Below the pieces are notes generated by a model, which was given only the letters and a program-made list of their open reading frames with translations, had not been told where the DNA came from and did not search any database. From JBEBSD01 sp040394475 (lineage in GTDB: Bacteria > Bacteroidota > Bacteroidia > Cytophagales > Spirosomataceae), in contig JBEBSD010000125.1 of the NCBI GenBank assembly GCA_040394475.1, positions 1-10,895 of the forward strand: a stretch of 10,895 bases of DNA, written 5' to 3'. The translations under genes were made by a program, and so were the position numbers. The stretch's first letter is position 1. The number at the start of each line of letters is the position of its first letter. This document shows positions 1-6,628 of this stretch, piece after piece.

Positions 1-339
1 CGTTCGGTAAATCACGTCGCGTCGCGTGCAAGACGCAAGAAAATCTTAAAGATGGCCAAAGGGTACTATGGCCGTCGTAAAAATGTCTGGACTGTTGCGA
101 AAAACGCCGTTGAAAGAGGATTGAATTACTCTTACATTGGCCGTAAGCATAAAAAACGTAATTTCCGGGCTTTGTGGATCCAGCGTATCAACGCAGGAAC
201 ACGTCAATATGGAATCTCTTATTCCGCATTTATGGGGAAAATGAATGCGGCTGGTATCGAGCTGAACCGCAAGGTGCTGGCCGATCTGGCAATGAACCAT
301 CCCGATGCTTTCAAGGCCATTGTGGAGAAAGTAAAATAA
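1..339 (+). CDS. rplT: 50S ribosomal protein L20, 5'-truncated by the window edge
   Basis: This is large-subunit ribosomal protein L20, a 23S rRNA-binding assembly protein. The reading frame is open from base 1 (beginning R-S-V-N-H-V-A-S-R-A), so only about two residues (normally Met-Pro) lie outside the window. The visible 112 residues therefore make an almost complete protein, close to the usual 114-118. The basic N-terminal helix, the AKGYYGRRKNVW segment, the YIGRKHKKRNFR block and the WIQRINAGTR block are L20 hallmarks. The internal ATG at 52 is a Met inside the conserved N-terminus and not the real start. In bacteria rplT usually ends an infC-rpmI-rplT operon; those genes would lie upstream of the window. 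A terminator follows directly. The identification is essentially certain. Confidence 0.98.
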   Translation, partial: RSVNHVASRARRKKILKMAKGYYGRRKNVWTVAKNAVERGLNYSYIGRKHKKRNFRALWIQRINAGTRQYGISYSAFMGKMNAAGIELNRKVLADLAMNHPDAFKAIVEKVK

Positions 340-360
340 CGATCATAAAACAGCTCTGAA

Positions 361-387
361 AACCCTGCTCGCTGCGGGGTTTTTTTA
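361..387 (+). terminator. Rho-independent terminator of rplT
   Basis: An 8-bp stem (AACCCTGC at 361-368 with GCGGGGTT at 374-381, including one T-G wobble) encloses a 5-nt loop. A run of seven T starts at 380, partly inside the stem. It lies 21 nt after the rplT stop codon, so it ends the ribosomal operon and insulates the downstream genes. Confidence 0.88.
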
Positions 388-426
388 TACCAAACAGGTG
401 CGGGAATAAATAATAGTGTATACGAC

Positions 427-1332
427 ATGATTTATTTTCTACTGGCCGTCATCTTTACCGTTGCCCTGTATTTGATCATGCGGGCCTATCCGGGTCTTGG
501 CATCGACTCGTTTCATGCCATCGTGATCAACTACTATGCATGCGTGCTGACCGGGTTAGTACTGACGCCGGATTGGCGGCAGCAACTGGGTCAGGTCGAC
601 TGGATGGCTGCCGGTACGCTCTGGACGCTGGCTTTAGGAAGTTTGTTTGTGGTAGTATTTCTGTTGATCGGACAAACTACTCAGAAGGTGGGGGTAACCG
701 CCGCTTCACTGGCCGGCAACCTTTCCCTGGTGATTCCCGTACTGTTTGGACTATGGGTATTTCAAAACAACAACAAGGTATTTACAGGGGCTAATTACGC
801 CGGGCTGCTGCTGGCGTTTGCCGCATTGGGACTGGGCGCCTGGCGCTCGGGAAACGGCGGTGCAGCCGGCGGATTCAGGAAGGAGGTACTGATCTGGCCG
901 GCCTTGTATTTTCTGGGCAGCGGTACCAATAATACCCTGATCAATTACCTGAGCGCGGAATACTACCTGCCGGGGGAAGATACCTTGTTTATGATTATTG
1001 CCTGTATCGGAGCGGCTGTCGTAGGGACTTTGCTGCTGGTATTCCGGCTGGTAAAAAGGAACGAACGGCTTTCCCCTAAAAGTGCAGCAGGCGGCCTGCT
1101 TTTGGGAATACCCAATTTTTTGTCCCTTTACTTTTTACTCAGGGCCCTCGCCACCTACGGCAACAGTGCCGCGTTTGTTTTTCCGGTGTACCAGATCCTG
1201 ACCATGCTGGTTGCGGCCCTGGCGGCATGGCTGCTGTACCGGGAAAAACTGTCGGCCATCAATAAACTGGGGCTTTTTCTGGCGGTTTTAGCGATCCTGT
1301 TGCTGTCGTATCAGGAACTGGGGTGGGGATAG
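427..1332 (+). CDS. DMT superfamily / EamA-like membrane transporter
   Basis: This 301-residue, very hydrophobic protein has about ten predicted membrane segments separated by short polar loops. That is the size and architecture of drug/metabolite transporter (DMT) superfamily proteins with two EamA-like halves. The first half covers roughly residues 1-140. A Gly-rich linker (SGNGGAAGGF, around 143) is followed by the second half, which ends in a typical DMT C-terminus (AAWLLYREKLSAINKLG, then a final helix). Substrate cannot be read from the sequence. It starts at ATG 427, 40 nt after the rplT terminator. I saw no convincing Bacteroidota promoter box in that gap. It is separated from the polyene operon by about 120 nt that contain a weak hairpin and a promoter, so it is probably not functionally part of that cluster. 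Family is fairly sure; role is unknown. Confidence 0.8.
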   Translation: MIYFLLAVIFTVALYLIMRAYPGLGIDSFHAIVINYYACVLTGLVLTPDWRQQLGQVDWMAAGTLWTLALGSLFVVVFLLIGQTTQKVGVTAASLAGNLSLVIPVLFGLWVFQNNNKVFTGANYAGLLLAFAALGLGAWRSGNGGAAGGFRKEVLIWPALYFLGSGTNNTLINYLSAEYYLPGEDTLFMIIACIGAAVVGTLLLVFRLVKRNERLSPKSAAGGLLLGIPNFLSLYFLLRALATYGNSAAFVFPVYQILTMLVAALAAWLLYREKLSAINKLGLFLAVLAILLLSYQELGWG

Positions 1333-1334
1333 GG

Positions 1335-1350
1335 CCGGGGATACCCCCGG
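1335..1350 (+). terminator. Short GC-rich hairpin after the DMT gene, possible weak terminator
   Basis: CCGGGG at 1335-1340 pairs with CCCCGG at 1345-1350 around a 4-nt loop, directly after the stop at 1330-1332. No T-tract follows, so it could be a pause or RNA-end-stabilising element and not a true intrinsic terminator. Confidence 0.35.
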
Positions 1351-1387
1351 TGGTCTGAGCAGAGCGCTTCTAAAAACAATGGCGCTA

Positions 1388-1420
1388 TTGTTCGGAAATC
1401 AAGAAAATGACGTATTTTTG
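1388..1420 (+). promoter_or_regulatory. Bacteroidota-type promoter of the polyene operon
   Basis: TATTTTTG at 1413-1420 matches the Bacteroidota -7 consensus TAnnTTTG at every fixed position. A TTG at 1388-1390 lies 22 nt upstream, within the 17-23 nt spacing described for the -33 element in Flavobacterium. Transcription would begin near 1426, giving a short leader of about 25 nt before ATG 1452. A 5-bp inverted repeat (AGCGC 1363-1367, GCGCT 1382-1386) lies just upstream of the -33 element and could be an operator, but that is only a guess. Confidence 0.68.
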
Positions 1421-1451
1421 TTTCGCTTTTTTCATAATCGCAGCGTACCAA

Positions 1452-1718
1452 ATGAATATTGAGGAGATAATTGCCAAGACCAAAGATTTTTTATCCACAG
1501 AGTTTGAAGTAGACAAGGATCTTATTCAGCCTGAAAGTGACTTGAAAGCTACTTTAGACCTGGATAGCCTTGATTATGTCGATCTGGTCGTACTGGTAGA
1601 GGAGCATTTTAATTTTAAGGTGACGGGGGAAGACTTCAAATCAATCAGCACGTTCAACGACTTTTACCGGTTCGTTGAATCCAAACTCACCCTCCTGAAA
1701 GTCAACTCATCGTTCTAG
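1452..1718 (+). CDS. Acyl carrier protein (ACP1)
   Basis: This 88-residue acidic helical protein has the phosphopantetheine attachment motif DLDSLDYVDL, with Ser39 as the modified residue. The chain probably grows on it as a thioester in the cytoplasm. The reading frame stays open upstream to an ATG at 1407, but the extra 15 residues would be hydrophobic (FCFAFFIIAAY) and unlike any ACP. They would also overlap the promoter -7 box at 1413-1420, so ATG 1452 is chosen. The protein begins MNIEEIIAKTKDFL, a normal ACP helix 1. It is the first gene of the operon and is followed after 4 nt by the acyltransferase. The motif D-S-L-D-Y-V-D resembles ACPs of aryl-polyene and flexirubin clusters more than the housekeeping AcpP motif. 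Specific partner KS is unknown. Confidence 0.93.
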   Translation: MNIEEIIAKTKDFLSTEFEVDKDLIQPESDLKATLDLDSLDYVDLVVLVEEHFNFKVTGEDFKSISTFNDFYRFVESKLTLLKVNSSF

Positions 1719-1722
1719 GACA

Positions 1723-2598
1723 ATGAGTAAATGGACGGGTAGAAGCCAGGGGACATTATTCGGCTATAAAATCTTTGTTTTTTTTATCCGGAATACTTCG
1801 CTGCCTGTTGCTTATTTTGTGCTGGAGCTGATTCTTCCCTATTATTTCCTGTTTGCCGGGAAGGCTAAAAAGGGATTATACCAATTTTATGAGCAGGGGT
1901 TGAAGCGTTCCCGCAGAGAAGCGACCCGGCTTATCTATAAAAATTTCCATACGTTCGGCCAGACGCTTTTAGACCGCATTGCCTTCCTCGCCGGAAAGGG
2001 GGACCGCTTTCAATTGACGTTCGAACACGAAGCATACCTGGTCAGAATGCAGGAGGAGGGGAAAGGCGGTATTTTGCTGAGCGCCCATCTGGGCAACTGG
2101 GAAATGGCCGGCAATCTGCTGCGGGGACGGATCACACCGGCTATTAACATCGTGATGCTGGATGCCGAGGTGGAAAAAATCAAGGAGTATCTGGACGAAC
2201 AAACAGGGGGCTCCCGGTTCCGGATCATCGCCATCAAAGAGGACCTTTCCCATGTGATTAAGATCAGCAACGCACTCAAAAAGAACGAATTTGTTGCTAT
2301 TCACGCCGATCGCTACCTGGAAGGGGCCAGGTGGATCGAACGGGACTTCTTTGGAAAAAAAGCCCGCTTCCCTTTGGGTCCCTTTTTGATTGCTTCCCGG
2401 TTTGATGCGCCGGTTACCTTCGTGTACGGTGTCAAAACAGCCGCTTCCATGTACCACCTGAGCGCTACGGTGCCGTTAAAGGAAAGAAAACATCCGGAAG
2501 CGATTGCGCAGCTGTTCGTGGAGGAACTGGAACAACGGGTGCTCCGGAATCCGGAACAATGGTTTAACTATTTCCCGTTTTATGAAGAATCCCGTTGA
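1723..2598 (+). CDS. LpxL/HtrB-family lipid acyltransferase
   Basis: The 291-residue protein resembles lipid A secondary acyltransferases (LpxL/LpxM/HtrB). A hydrophobic N-terminal stretch (residues about 15-45) serves as membrane anchor. The family's HX4(D/E) catalytic motif is present as SAHLGNWEMAG, with His122 and Glu127. The later block IHADRYLEGARWIERDFFGKKARFPLGP matches the conserved substrate-site region of the family. Such acyltransferases recur in aryl-polyene and flexirubin clusters, where they are thought to transfer the finished polyene or another fatty acyl chain from ACP to a lipid carrier. Because it lies directly after an ACP, transfer from ACP1 is a reasonable inference. 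It begins 4 nt after the ACP1 stop and its last 17 nt overlap the next gene. It is less likely to be the housekeeping lipid A enzyme because of its operon setting. Confidence 0.87.
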   Translation: MSKWTGRSQGTLFGYKIFVFFIRNTSLPVAYFVLELILPYYFLFAGKAKKGLYQFYEQGLKRSRREATRLIYKNFHTFGQTLLDRIAFLAGKGDRFQLTFEHEAYLVRMQEEGKGGILLSAHLGNWEMAGNLLRGRITPAINIVMLDAEVEKIKEYLDEQTGGSRFRIIAIKEDLSHVIKISNALKKNEFVAIHADRYLEGARWIERDFFGKKARFPLGPFLIASRFDAPVTFVYGVKTAASMYHLSATVPLKERKHPEAIAQLFVEELEQRVLRNPEQWFNYFPFYEESR

Positions 2599-3001
2599 GA
2601 AACTACCGGTTTTATCACTGATCCCGCACCGCCCTCCGCTGGTATGCGTCGACCGGCTGCTCAATGTCGGGCCCGATGTCTTTGAATCGGATTTTTTAAT
2701 ACCATTAAACCACCTATTTTTGCGCCAGGGCCTTTTGCAGGAACCGGCGCTGCTCGAAAATATTGCGCAGACATGTGCTGCCGGGTTCGGATACCTGGCC
2801 CGCCACTCAGGAGAATCCCCGAAACCCGGGTACATCGGCGCTATCTCACGTGTACAGGTCTCTGAATTGCCGAAAGCAGGAGAGACTGTCACTACCCGTG
2901 TACAGGTGTTGTACCGGATGGGGCCGGTAGTGATGGTGCACGGGACGTGTTTCCGGGAAGGGGTCAGGTTATTGGAAGGAGAAATAAAATTGGTGATCTA
3001 A
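2582..3001 (+). CDS. Hotdog-fold 3-hydroxyacyl-ACP dehydratase, ApeP-like
   Basis: This 139-residue protein has the FabZ/FabA-type hotdog layout. The N-terminal LSLIPHRPPLVCVDRLL corresponds to the FabZ opening LLPHRYPFLLVDR. A candidate catalytic His44 (NHLF) and Glu59 (LLENIAQ) lie 15 residues apart, one more than in FabZ, which agrees with my memory of the ApeP type of aryl-polyene dehydratases. YIGAISRVQV corresponds to the strand after the central helix. It would remove water from 3-hydroxyacyl-ACP to make the conjugated double bonds. The ATG at 2582 gives a 17-nt overlap with the acyltransferase. The frame is open further upstream to 2504, but those residues lie wholly inside the acyltransferase gene and look non-native. 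In known aryl-polyene systems ApeP pairs with ApeI; the candidate ApeI here is the gene at 8954. The family is fairly sure, catalytic competence less so. Confidence 0.78.
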   Translation: MKNPVEKLPVLSLIPHRPPLVCVDRLLNVGPDVFESDFLIPLNHLFLRQGLLQEPALLENIAQTCAAGFGYLARHSGESPKPGYIGAISRVQVSELPKAGETVTTRVQVLYRMGPVVMVHGTCFREGVRLLEGEIKLVI

Positions 3002-3012
3002 CGACGGTTCAT

Positions 3013-3435
3013 ATGACGGAGTCCTTAACGGCAACCATGGAAATTGGAATACGATTTAGCGAAACGGATGCTATGGGAGTGGTGTGGCATGGTAATTACC
3101 TGAAGTATTTCGAAGACGGACGGGAAGATTTTGGGGAGAAATTTGACCTCCCTTATCTGAAAGTGGCAGGGGAGGGCTTCTTTATTCCGATTGTCCATTC
3201 CGCAATCGATTTTAAATCCCCGGTATTTTACGGAAACCGGATCCGGGTCATTACCCGGTACGTCCCGACACGGACGGCCAAGATCGTATTTCATTACGAA
3301 GTCGTTAACCTGACCAGCGGAGAGCTCGCGGCTACCGGGACCACCACCCAGGTTTTCATCACGCAGGAAAAGCGGGAACTGGAATTGGTAATGCCGCCCT
3401 TTTACAGGGATTGGAAGGAAGCACACGGCGTTTAG
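3013..3435 (+). CDS. YbgC/FadM-type acyl thioesterase (4HBT hotdog family)
   Basis: The 140-residue protein carries the 4-hydroxybenzoyl-CoA thioesterase signature near its N-terminus: RFSETDAMGVVWHGNYLKYF, with Asp19 as the expected catalytic acid and the HGNYLKYFEDGRE helix behind it. The strand DFKSPVFYGNRIRV is also typical. It should hydrolyse acyl-CoA or acyl-ACP thioesters in the cytoplasm, releasing product or clearing stalled chains. ATG 3013 is chosen, 11 nt after the dehydratase stop. The frame extends up to 2947, but that part overlaps the dehydratase; ATG 3037 is a possible shorter start. Thioesterases of this kind are common in aryl-polyene clusters. Confidence 0.88.
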   Translation: MTESLTATMEIGIRFSETDAMGVVWHGNYLKYFEDGREDFGEKFDLPYLKVAGEGFFIPIVHSAIDFKSPVFYGNRIRVITRYVPTRTAKIVFHYEVVNLTSGELAATGTTTQVFITQEKRELELVMPPFYRDWKEAHGV

Positions 3436-3450
3436 CAAAAAATATTAACA

Positions 3451-4533
3451 GTGGTTTATATAGGCGCTGAAACGATACAAAGCCCTTTGGGGTGGACGAT
3501 TACGGATCATTTTGAAAAACTGCAATCGGGGATTTCGGGGATCACATTCGCCGAGCGGGAGGGCTGGAATCAAAGCGACGTTTATTTGTCCAAAATAACT
3601 GCATTGCCCGGTACGGGGAAGCTGAACACTCTTTTCCGGACAGCAATAGACCAACTTGCCGCGGGCATCGATCCCGGGCTCCTGCACTCCGATCAAACGA
3701 TCTGCGTCATCAGTTCTGCCAAGGGAGACCTGGATGCCGATCTGAACCACCCTTTTCAGGCACTTCTGAAGGAACTGGTGACTGCCTATCAGTTAAAGCA
3801 TGCACCGGTGGTTATTTCCAATGCCTGCGTTTCGGGCGTAATGGCCATCAACTATGCGGCGGCGCTGTTGGCTTCCGGGAAATATGCCCACGCGATCGTA
3901 CTGGGCGGCGAGGTGATTTCTCAGTTTGTGCTATACGGTTTTCAGGCATTGTTCGCGGTAGGAGATCGTCCCTGTCGCCCGTTTGACCGGAGCCGTAACG
4001 GCGTAACGTTGGGCGAAGGCAGCGCGGGGGTTGTGTTATCGCGGGAAGCATCGGTTTTTAAGGAAAAGCCCCTGCAATACCTGGGCGGAGCTTCCTCCAA
4101 CGATGCCAATCATATTTCAGGACCGTCCCGTACCGGAGAAGGCCTTTACCGGTCGGTATCCAAAACGCTTCAGCGTGCCAACGTAAAACCGGAGGCCATC
4201 GGGTATATTTCCGCGCATGGAACCGGTACTGTTTTCAACGATGAAATGGAAGCAATCGCTTTTAACCGTCTGGGGCTGGAGGGGACACCGGTCAACAGTC
4301 TTAAAGGATACTGGGGGCATACCCTCGGAGCGGCCGGGGTGATGGAGGTCGCGCTGGCGATGCAGAGTCTCCGGAAAGAACTGCTGGTGGCAAGCATGGG
4401 TTACTCAGAGCCGGGAACCACGCAAAGCCTGACTGTCCTGACCTCCAACCAACCTTTGACCTCACCCTTGTTCTTAAAAACAGCCTCGGGTTTCGGCGGT
4501 TGCAACGCTTCCCTAATCATCCGGAAAATATGA
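3451..4533 (+). CDS. Beta-ketoacyl-ACP synthase (KS-1), FabF/FabB-type, GTG start
   Basis: This 360-residue KAS I/II-type condensing enzyme keeps the full Cys-His-His triad. The nucleophile is Cys126 in SNACVSGVMA, and the histidines are His256 in SAHGTGT and His290 in KGYWGHTLGAAG with its Lys285. The C-terminal Gly-rich SGFGGCNASL is also canonical. The N-terminus is shorter than in FabF (usually about 410 residues). It begins at GTG 3451 (VYIGAETIQSPLG); no ATG fits the start of the first strand. It should elongate ACP-bound chains with malonyl units. Its stop overlaps the start of the next gene (ATGA at 4530-4533), a coupling seen for KS/partner pairs. This suggests it may work with the half-length KS-like protein, which is inference. 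Confidence 0.92.
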   Translation: MVYIGAETIQSPLGWTITDHFEKLQSGISGITFAEREGWNQSDVYLSKITALPGTGKLNTLFRTAIDQLAAGIDPGLLHSDQTICVISSAKGDLDADLNHPFQALLKELVTAYQLKHAPVVISNACVSGVMAINYAAALLASGKYAHAIVLGGEVISQFVLYGFQALFAVGDRPCRPFDRSRNGVTLGEGSAGVVLSREASVFKEKPLQYLGGASSNDANHISGPSRTGEGLYRSVSKTLQRANVKPEAIGYISAHGTGTVFNDEMEAIAFNRLGLEGTPVNSLKGYWGHTLGAAGVMEVALAMQSLRKELLVASMGYSEPGTTQSLTVLTSNQPLTSPLFLKTASGFGGCNASLIIRKI

Positions 4534-5132
4534 GCTATCTCACTGCATGGTGCCGTATGACCGGCGATAAGGTGATTGTCAATGACCAGACAGTTTGGGA
4601 AGCGTCTCCGGAAACAGGTTTGACGGGATTGTATAAAGAGCTCGGACTGGAATATCCGAAATTCTACAAAATGGACCAGTTGTCGCAGGCGGCGTTCCTG
4701 GCGGTTGAGCTGTTGCTGCAGGCAGCGCCTGCACTGAAGGAATCGGCGGATGACGGGGTAGCCCTGTTATTTGCCAATGCCGAATCCAGCAGCGCCACGG
4801 ATGCGCGTTTTCGTAAAAGCTATGAGGAAGACAGGTTGCCAAGTCCTTCGCTGTTTGTGTATACCCTGCCCAATATAGCCCTCGGAGAGATTGCAATCAG
4901 AAACAAATGGTACGGGGAGCATATGTTTGGGTTTTTTCCTAACTTCACGCCTGATTTTTACATGGCTACTTCGGAAATAATGCTTCAGCAAGGCTCAGAA
5001 GCCGTGATTGGCGGCTGGTTAAATGTACGGGACCAACGGGATGTATTGGTTTTTGTACTTTGGGCAGCGCCGCAGGAAGGCGCTGTTCGGCTCACGGAAG
5101 CCACACTGAATAACCTGATGCATATCGACTGA
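4530..5132 (+). CDS. Half-length, catalytically dead KS-like protein
   Basis: This 200-residue protein resembles only the N-terminal half of a ketosynthase (the Ketoacyl-synt_2 type). The segment LPSPSLFVYTLPNIALGEIAIR (residues about 103-124) corresponds to the strand-turn-helix before the nucleophile in KS proteins. Where the Cys should follow there is GEHMFGFF. The only cysteine is Cys8, and the HGTGT and GH motifs are absent, so it cannot condense. The C-terminus ends cleanly, with no KS C-terminal half left in any frame before the next ACP gene. The missing half therefore looks like a settled form and not a recent break. ATG 4530 overlaps the KS-1 stop by 4 nt. A structural or chain-length role beside KS-1 is the likely inference; function is not established. 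Confidence 0.7.
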   Translation: MSYLTAWCRMTGDKVIVNDQTVWEASPETGLTGLYKELGLEYPKFYKMDQLSQAAFLAVELLLQAAPALKESADDGVALLFANAESSSATDARFRKSYEEDRLPSPSLFVYTLPNIALGEIAIRNKWYGEHMFGFFPNFTPDFYMATSEIMLQQGSEAVIGGWLNVRDQRDVLVFVLWAAPQEGAVRLTEATLNNLMHID

Positions 5133-5167
5133 TACCGAAAGCCGATACTACTTTACCAAATATACTA

Positions 5168-5431
5168 ATGGCGCGTGTCGAATTAAAAGAAGAACTGAAA
5201 GATCATATCATTGAGCAACTCAACCTGGAAGATGTAAAGGCATCGGATTTTGTGGATGAAGCGCCTTTGTTTGGAGAAGGGGGAGTGGGGCTCGACTCCA
5301 TTGATGCCCTTGAATTAATCGTTTTGCTGGAAAAATATTATCAGATCAATGTCACCAATCCCGAAGAGGGAAAACTGGTGTTCTATTCGATCAATTCGAT
5401 GGCGGATTATATCGAGCAACATAGAAAGTAA
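5168..5431 (+). CDS. Acyl carrier protein (ACP2)
   Basis: This 87-residue ACP has the attachment motif GLDSIDALEL, with Ser44 as the phosphopantetheine site. It differs clearly from ACP1 (DSI versus DSL, and a longer loop GEGGVGLDS before the serine). It begins at ATG 5168, 35 nt after the half-KS gene, and ends 6 nt before KS-2. Aryl-polyene clusters typically have two ACPs. Which one carries the extending chain and which feeds the acyltransferase cannot be read from the sequence. The placement suggests ACP2 serves KS-2 and the chain-length-factor-like protein. Confidence 0.94.
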   Translation: MARVELKEELKDHIIEQLNLEDVKASDFVDEAPLFGEGGVGLDSIDALELIVLLEKYYQINVTNPEEGKLVFYSINSMADYIEQHRK

Positions 5432-5437
5432 CTTCCT

Positions 5438-6622
5438 ATGGGTGTTTTTGTAACGGGAACAGGTGTTATTTCGGCAATAGGTACCAATACTCCGGAGAAC
5501 CTGTATGCGTTACAGCATCAATTGTCCGGCATAAAATCCGGCGAACTGTTTCCCGGAATGCCGCCGGTCTTTGCCGGAAAAGTGGGGCTGACCGACCGGG
5601 AATTAATGGAGCAGCTCGCCATGACACGTCCTCCGGTTTCCCGGACTTCGTTGTTAGGAATACGGGCGGCTAAAGAGGCCTGGGGAGGGAATGTCCTGTT
5701 GCCGGCGTTGAAAACCGGTCTTATTTCTGCTACTTCGGTGGGCGGGATGGACAGGAGCGAGGTTTTTTACCAGGACTTTCTGCAGGGACTGCAGCCGGAT
5801 TACGGCCTGTTGAGCTGCCATGACAGCGGATCGACTTCCGAACGGATTGCCGCGGAACTGGGAATCACGGGTTATGTCAATACCTTATCGACCGCTTGCT
5901 CGTCGGGGGTCAATGCCATTATGCTGGGGGCCCGATTGTTGCAAAGCGGGAGGCTCGACCGGGTACTGGTGGGCGGAACCGATTCCCTGACGCGCTTTAC
6001 AGTGAGTGGTTTTGAGGCGCTCATGATTTACGACGCCGAATGGTGCCGGCCCTTTGATGAAAGCCGGGCCGGGCTGAACCTGGGAGAAGGCGCCGCTTTT
6101 TTGCTGCTGGAAAATGAAAAAAGCCTCTCGGAAACGGGAAATGAGGTCCTCTGCATGGTAAGCGGCTGGAGTAATGCCGCCGATGCCTACCATCAGACGG
6201 CGTCGTCACCGGACGGAAAGGGCGCTACCCTGGCCATTTCGGAAGCCATTCAAAAGGCAGGGCTGCACCCTTCCGATATTTCGTATATTAATGTACACGG
6301 AACCGGTACCCGGAACAATGACCAATCGGAATCGGTTGCCCTGCAGGCTGTTTTCGGAGCGGCTGTTCCGGCCTTCAGCTCGACAAAAGCCTATACCGGG
6401 CATACATTGGCAGCCGCCGGAGCCATCGAATCCGTTTTTTCGGTAATGGCGCTCCGGCATCAATGTGTATTTCCTACCCTTAATTTCAGTAAACCCATGG
6501 AAGGAACGGGCCTGGTACCGGTGACGGAACCGGAAGCCCGGAAGGTAACGGCAGTACTTTCGAATTCGTTTGGATTCGGAGGGAATAATTCCTCGATAGT
6601 TTTTACGCAGTACCCTTCGTAA
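5438..6622 (+). CDS. Beta-ketoacyl-ACP synthase (KS-2), FabF-type
   Basis: This 394-residue KAS II-type enzyme is complete. Cys154 lies in STACSSGVNA, His288 in NVHGTGTRNND, Lys317 in TKAYTGHTLAAAG and His322 in the same motif. The C-terminal NSFGFGGNNSS matches FabF. It should carry out decarboxylative condensation of malonyl-ACP with the growing chain. It follows ACP2 after 6 nt and is followed after 6 nt by a KS homologue without catalytic residues. That is the same order as KS and chain-length factor in type II polyketide systems and in the ApeO/ApeC pair of aryl-polyene synthesis. A heterodimer of these two products is therefore expected. Confidence 0.95.
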   Translation: MGVFVTGTGVISAIGTNTPENLYALQHQLSGIKSGELFPGMPPVFAGKVGLTDRELMEQLAMTRPPVSRTSLLGIRAAKEAWGGNVLLPALKTGLISATSVGGMDRSEVFYQDFLQGLQPDYGLLSCHDSGSTSERIAAELGITGYVNTLSTACSSGVNAIMLGARLLQSGRLDRVLVGGTDSLTRFTVSGFEALMIYDAEWCRPFDESRAGLNLGEGAAFLLLENEKSLSETGNEVLCMVSGWSNAADAYHQTASSPDGKGATLAISEAIQKAGLHPSDISYINVHGTGTRNNDQSESVALQAVFGAAVPAFSSTKAYTGHTLAAAGAIESVFSVMALRHQCVFPTLNFSKPMEGTGLVPVTEPEARKVTAVLSNSFGFGGNNSSIVFTQYPS

Positions 6623-6628
6623 GTACCT

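Noticed and set aside
388..426. Possible promoter for the DMT gene (TAATAGTG)
   Set aside because: Two mismatches to the -7 consensus and no suitable -33 element; not supportable.
1969..2457. 162-residue minus-strand open frame
   Set aside because: It lies wholly opposite the acyltransferase gene, has low-complexity, motif-free composition and no recognisable start context.
5133..5167. Possible internal promoter before ACP2
   Set aside because: The best site (TACTTTAC) differs from TAnnTTTG at two fixed positions, and the gap is too short to claim a -33 element.
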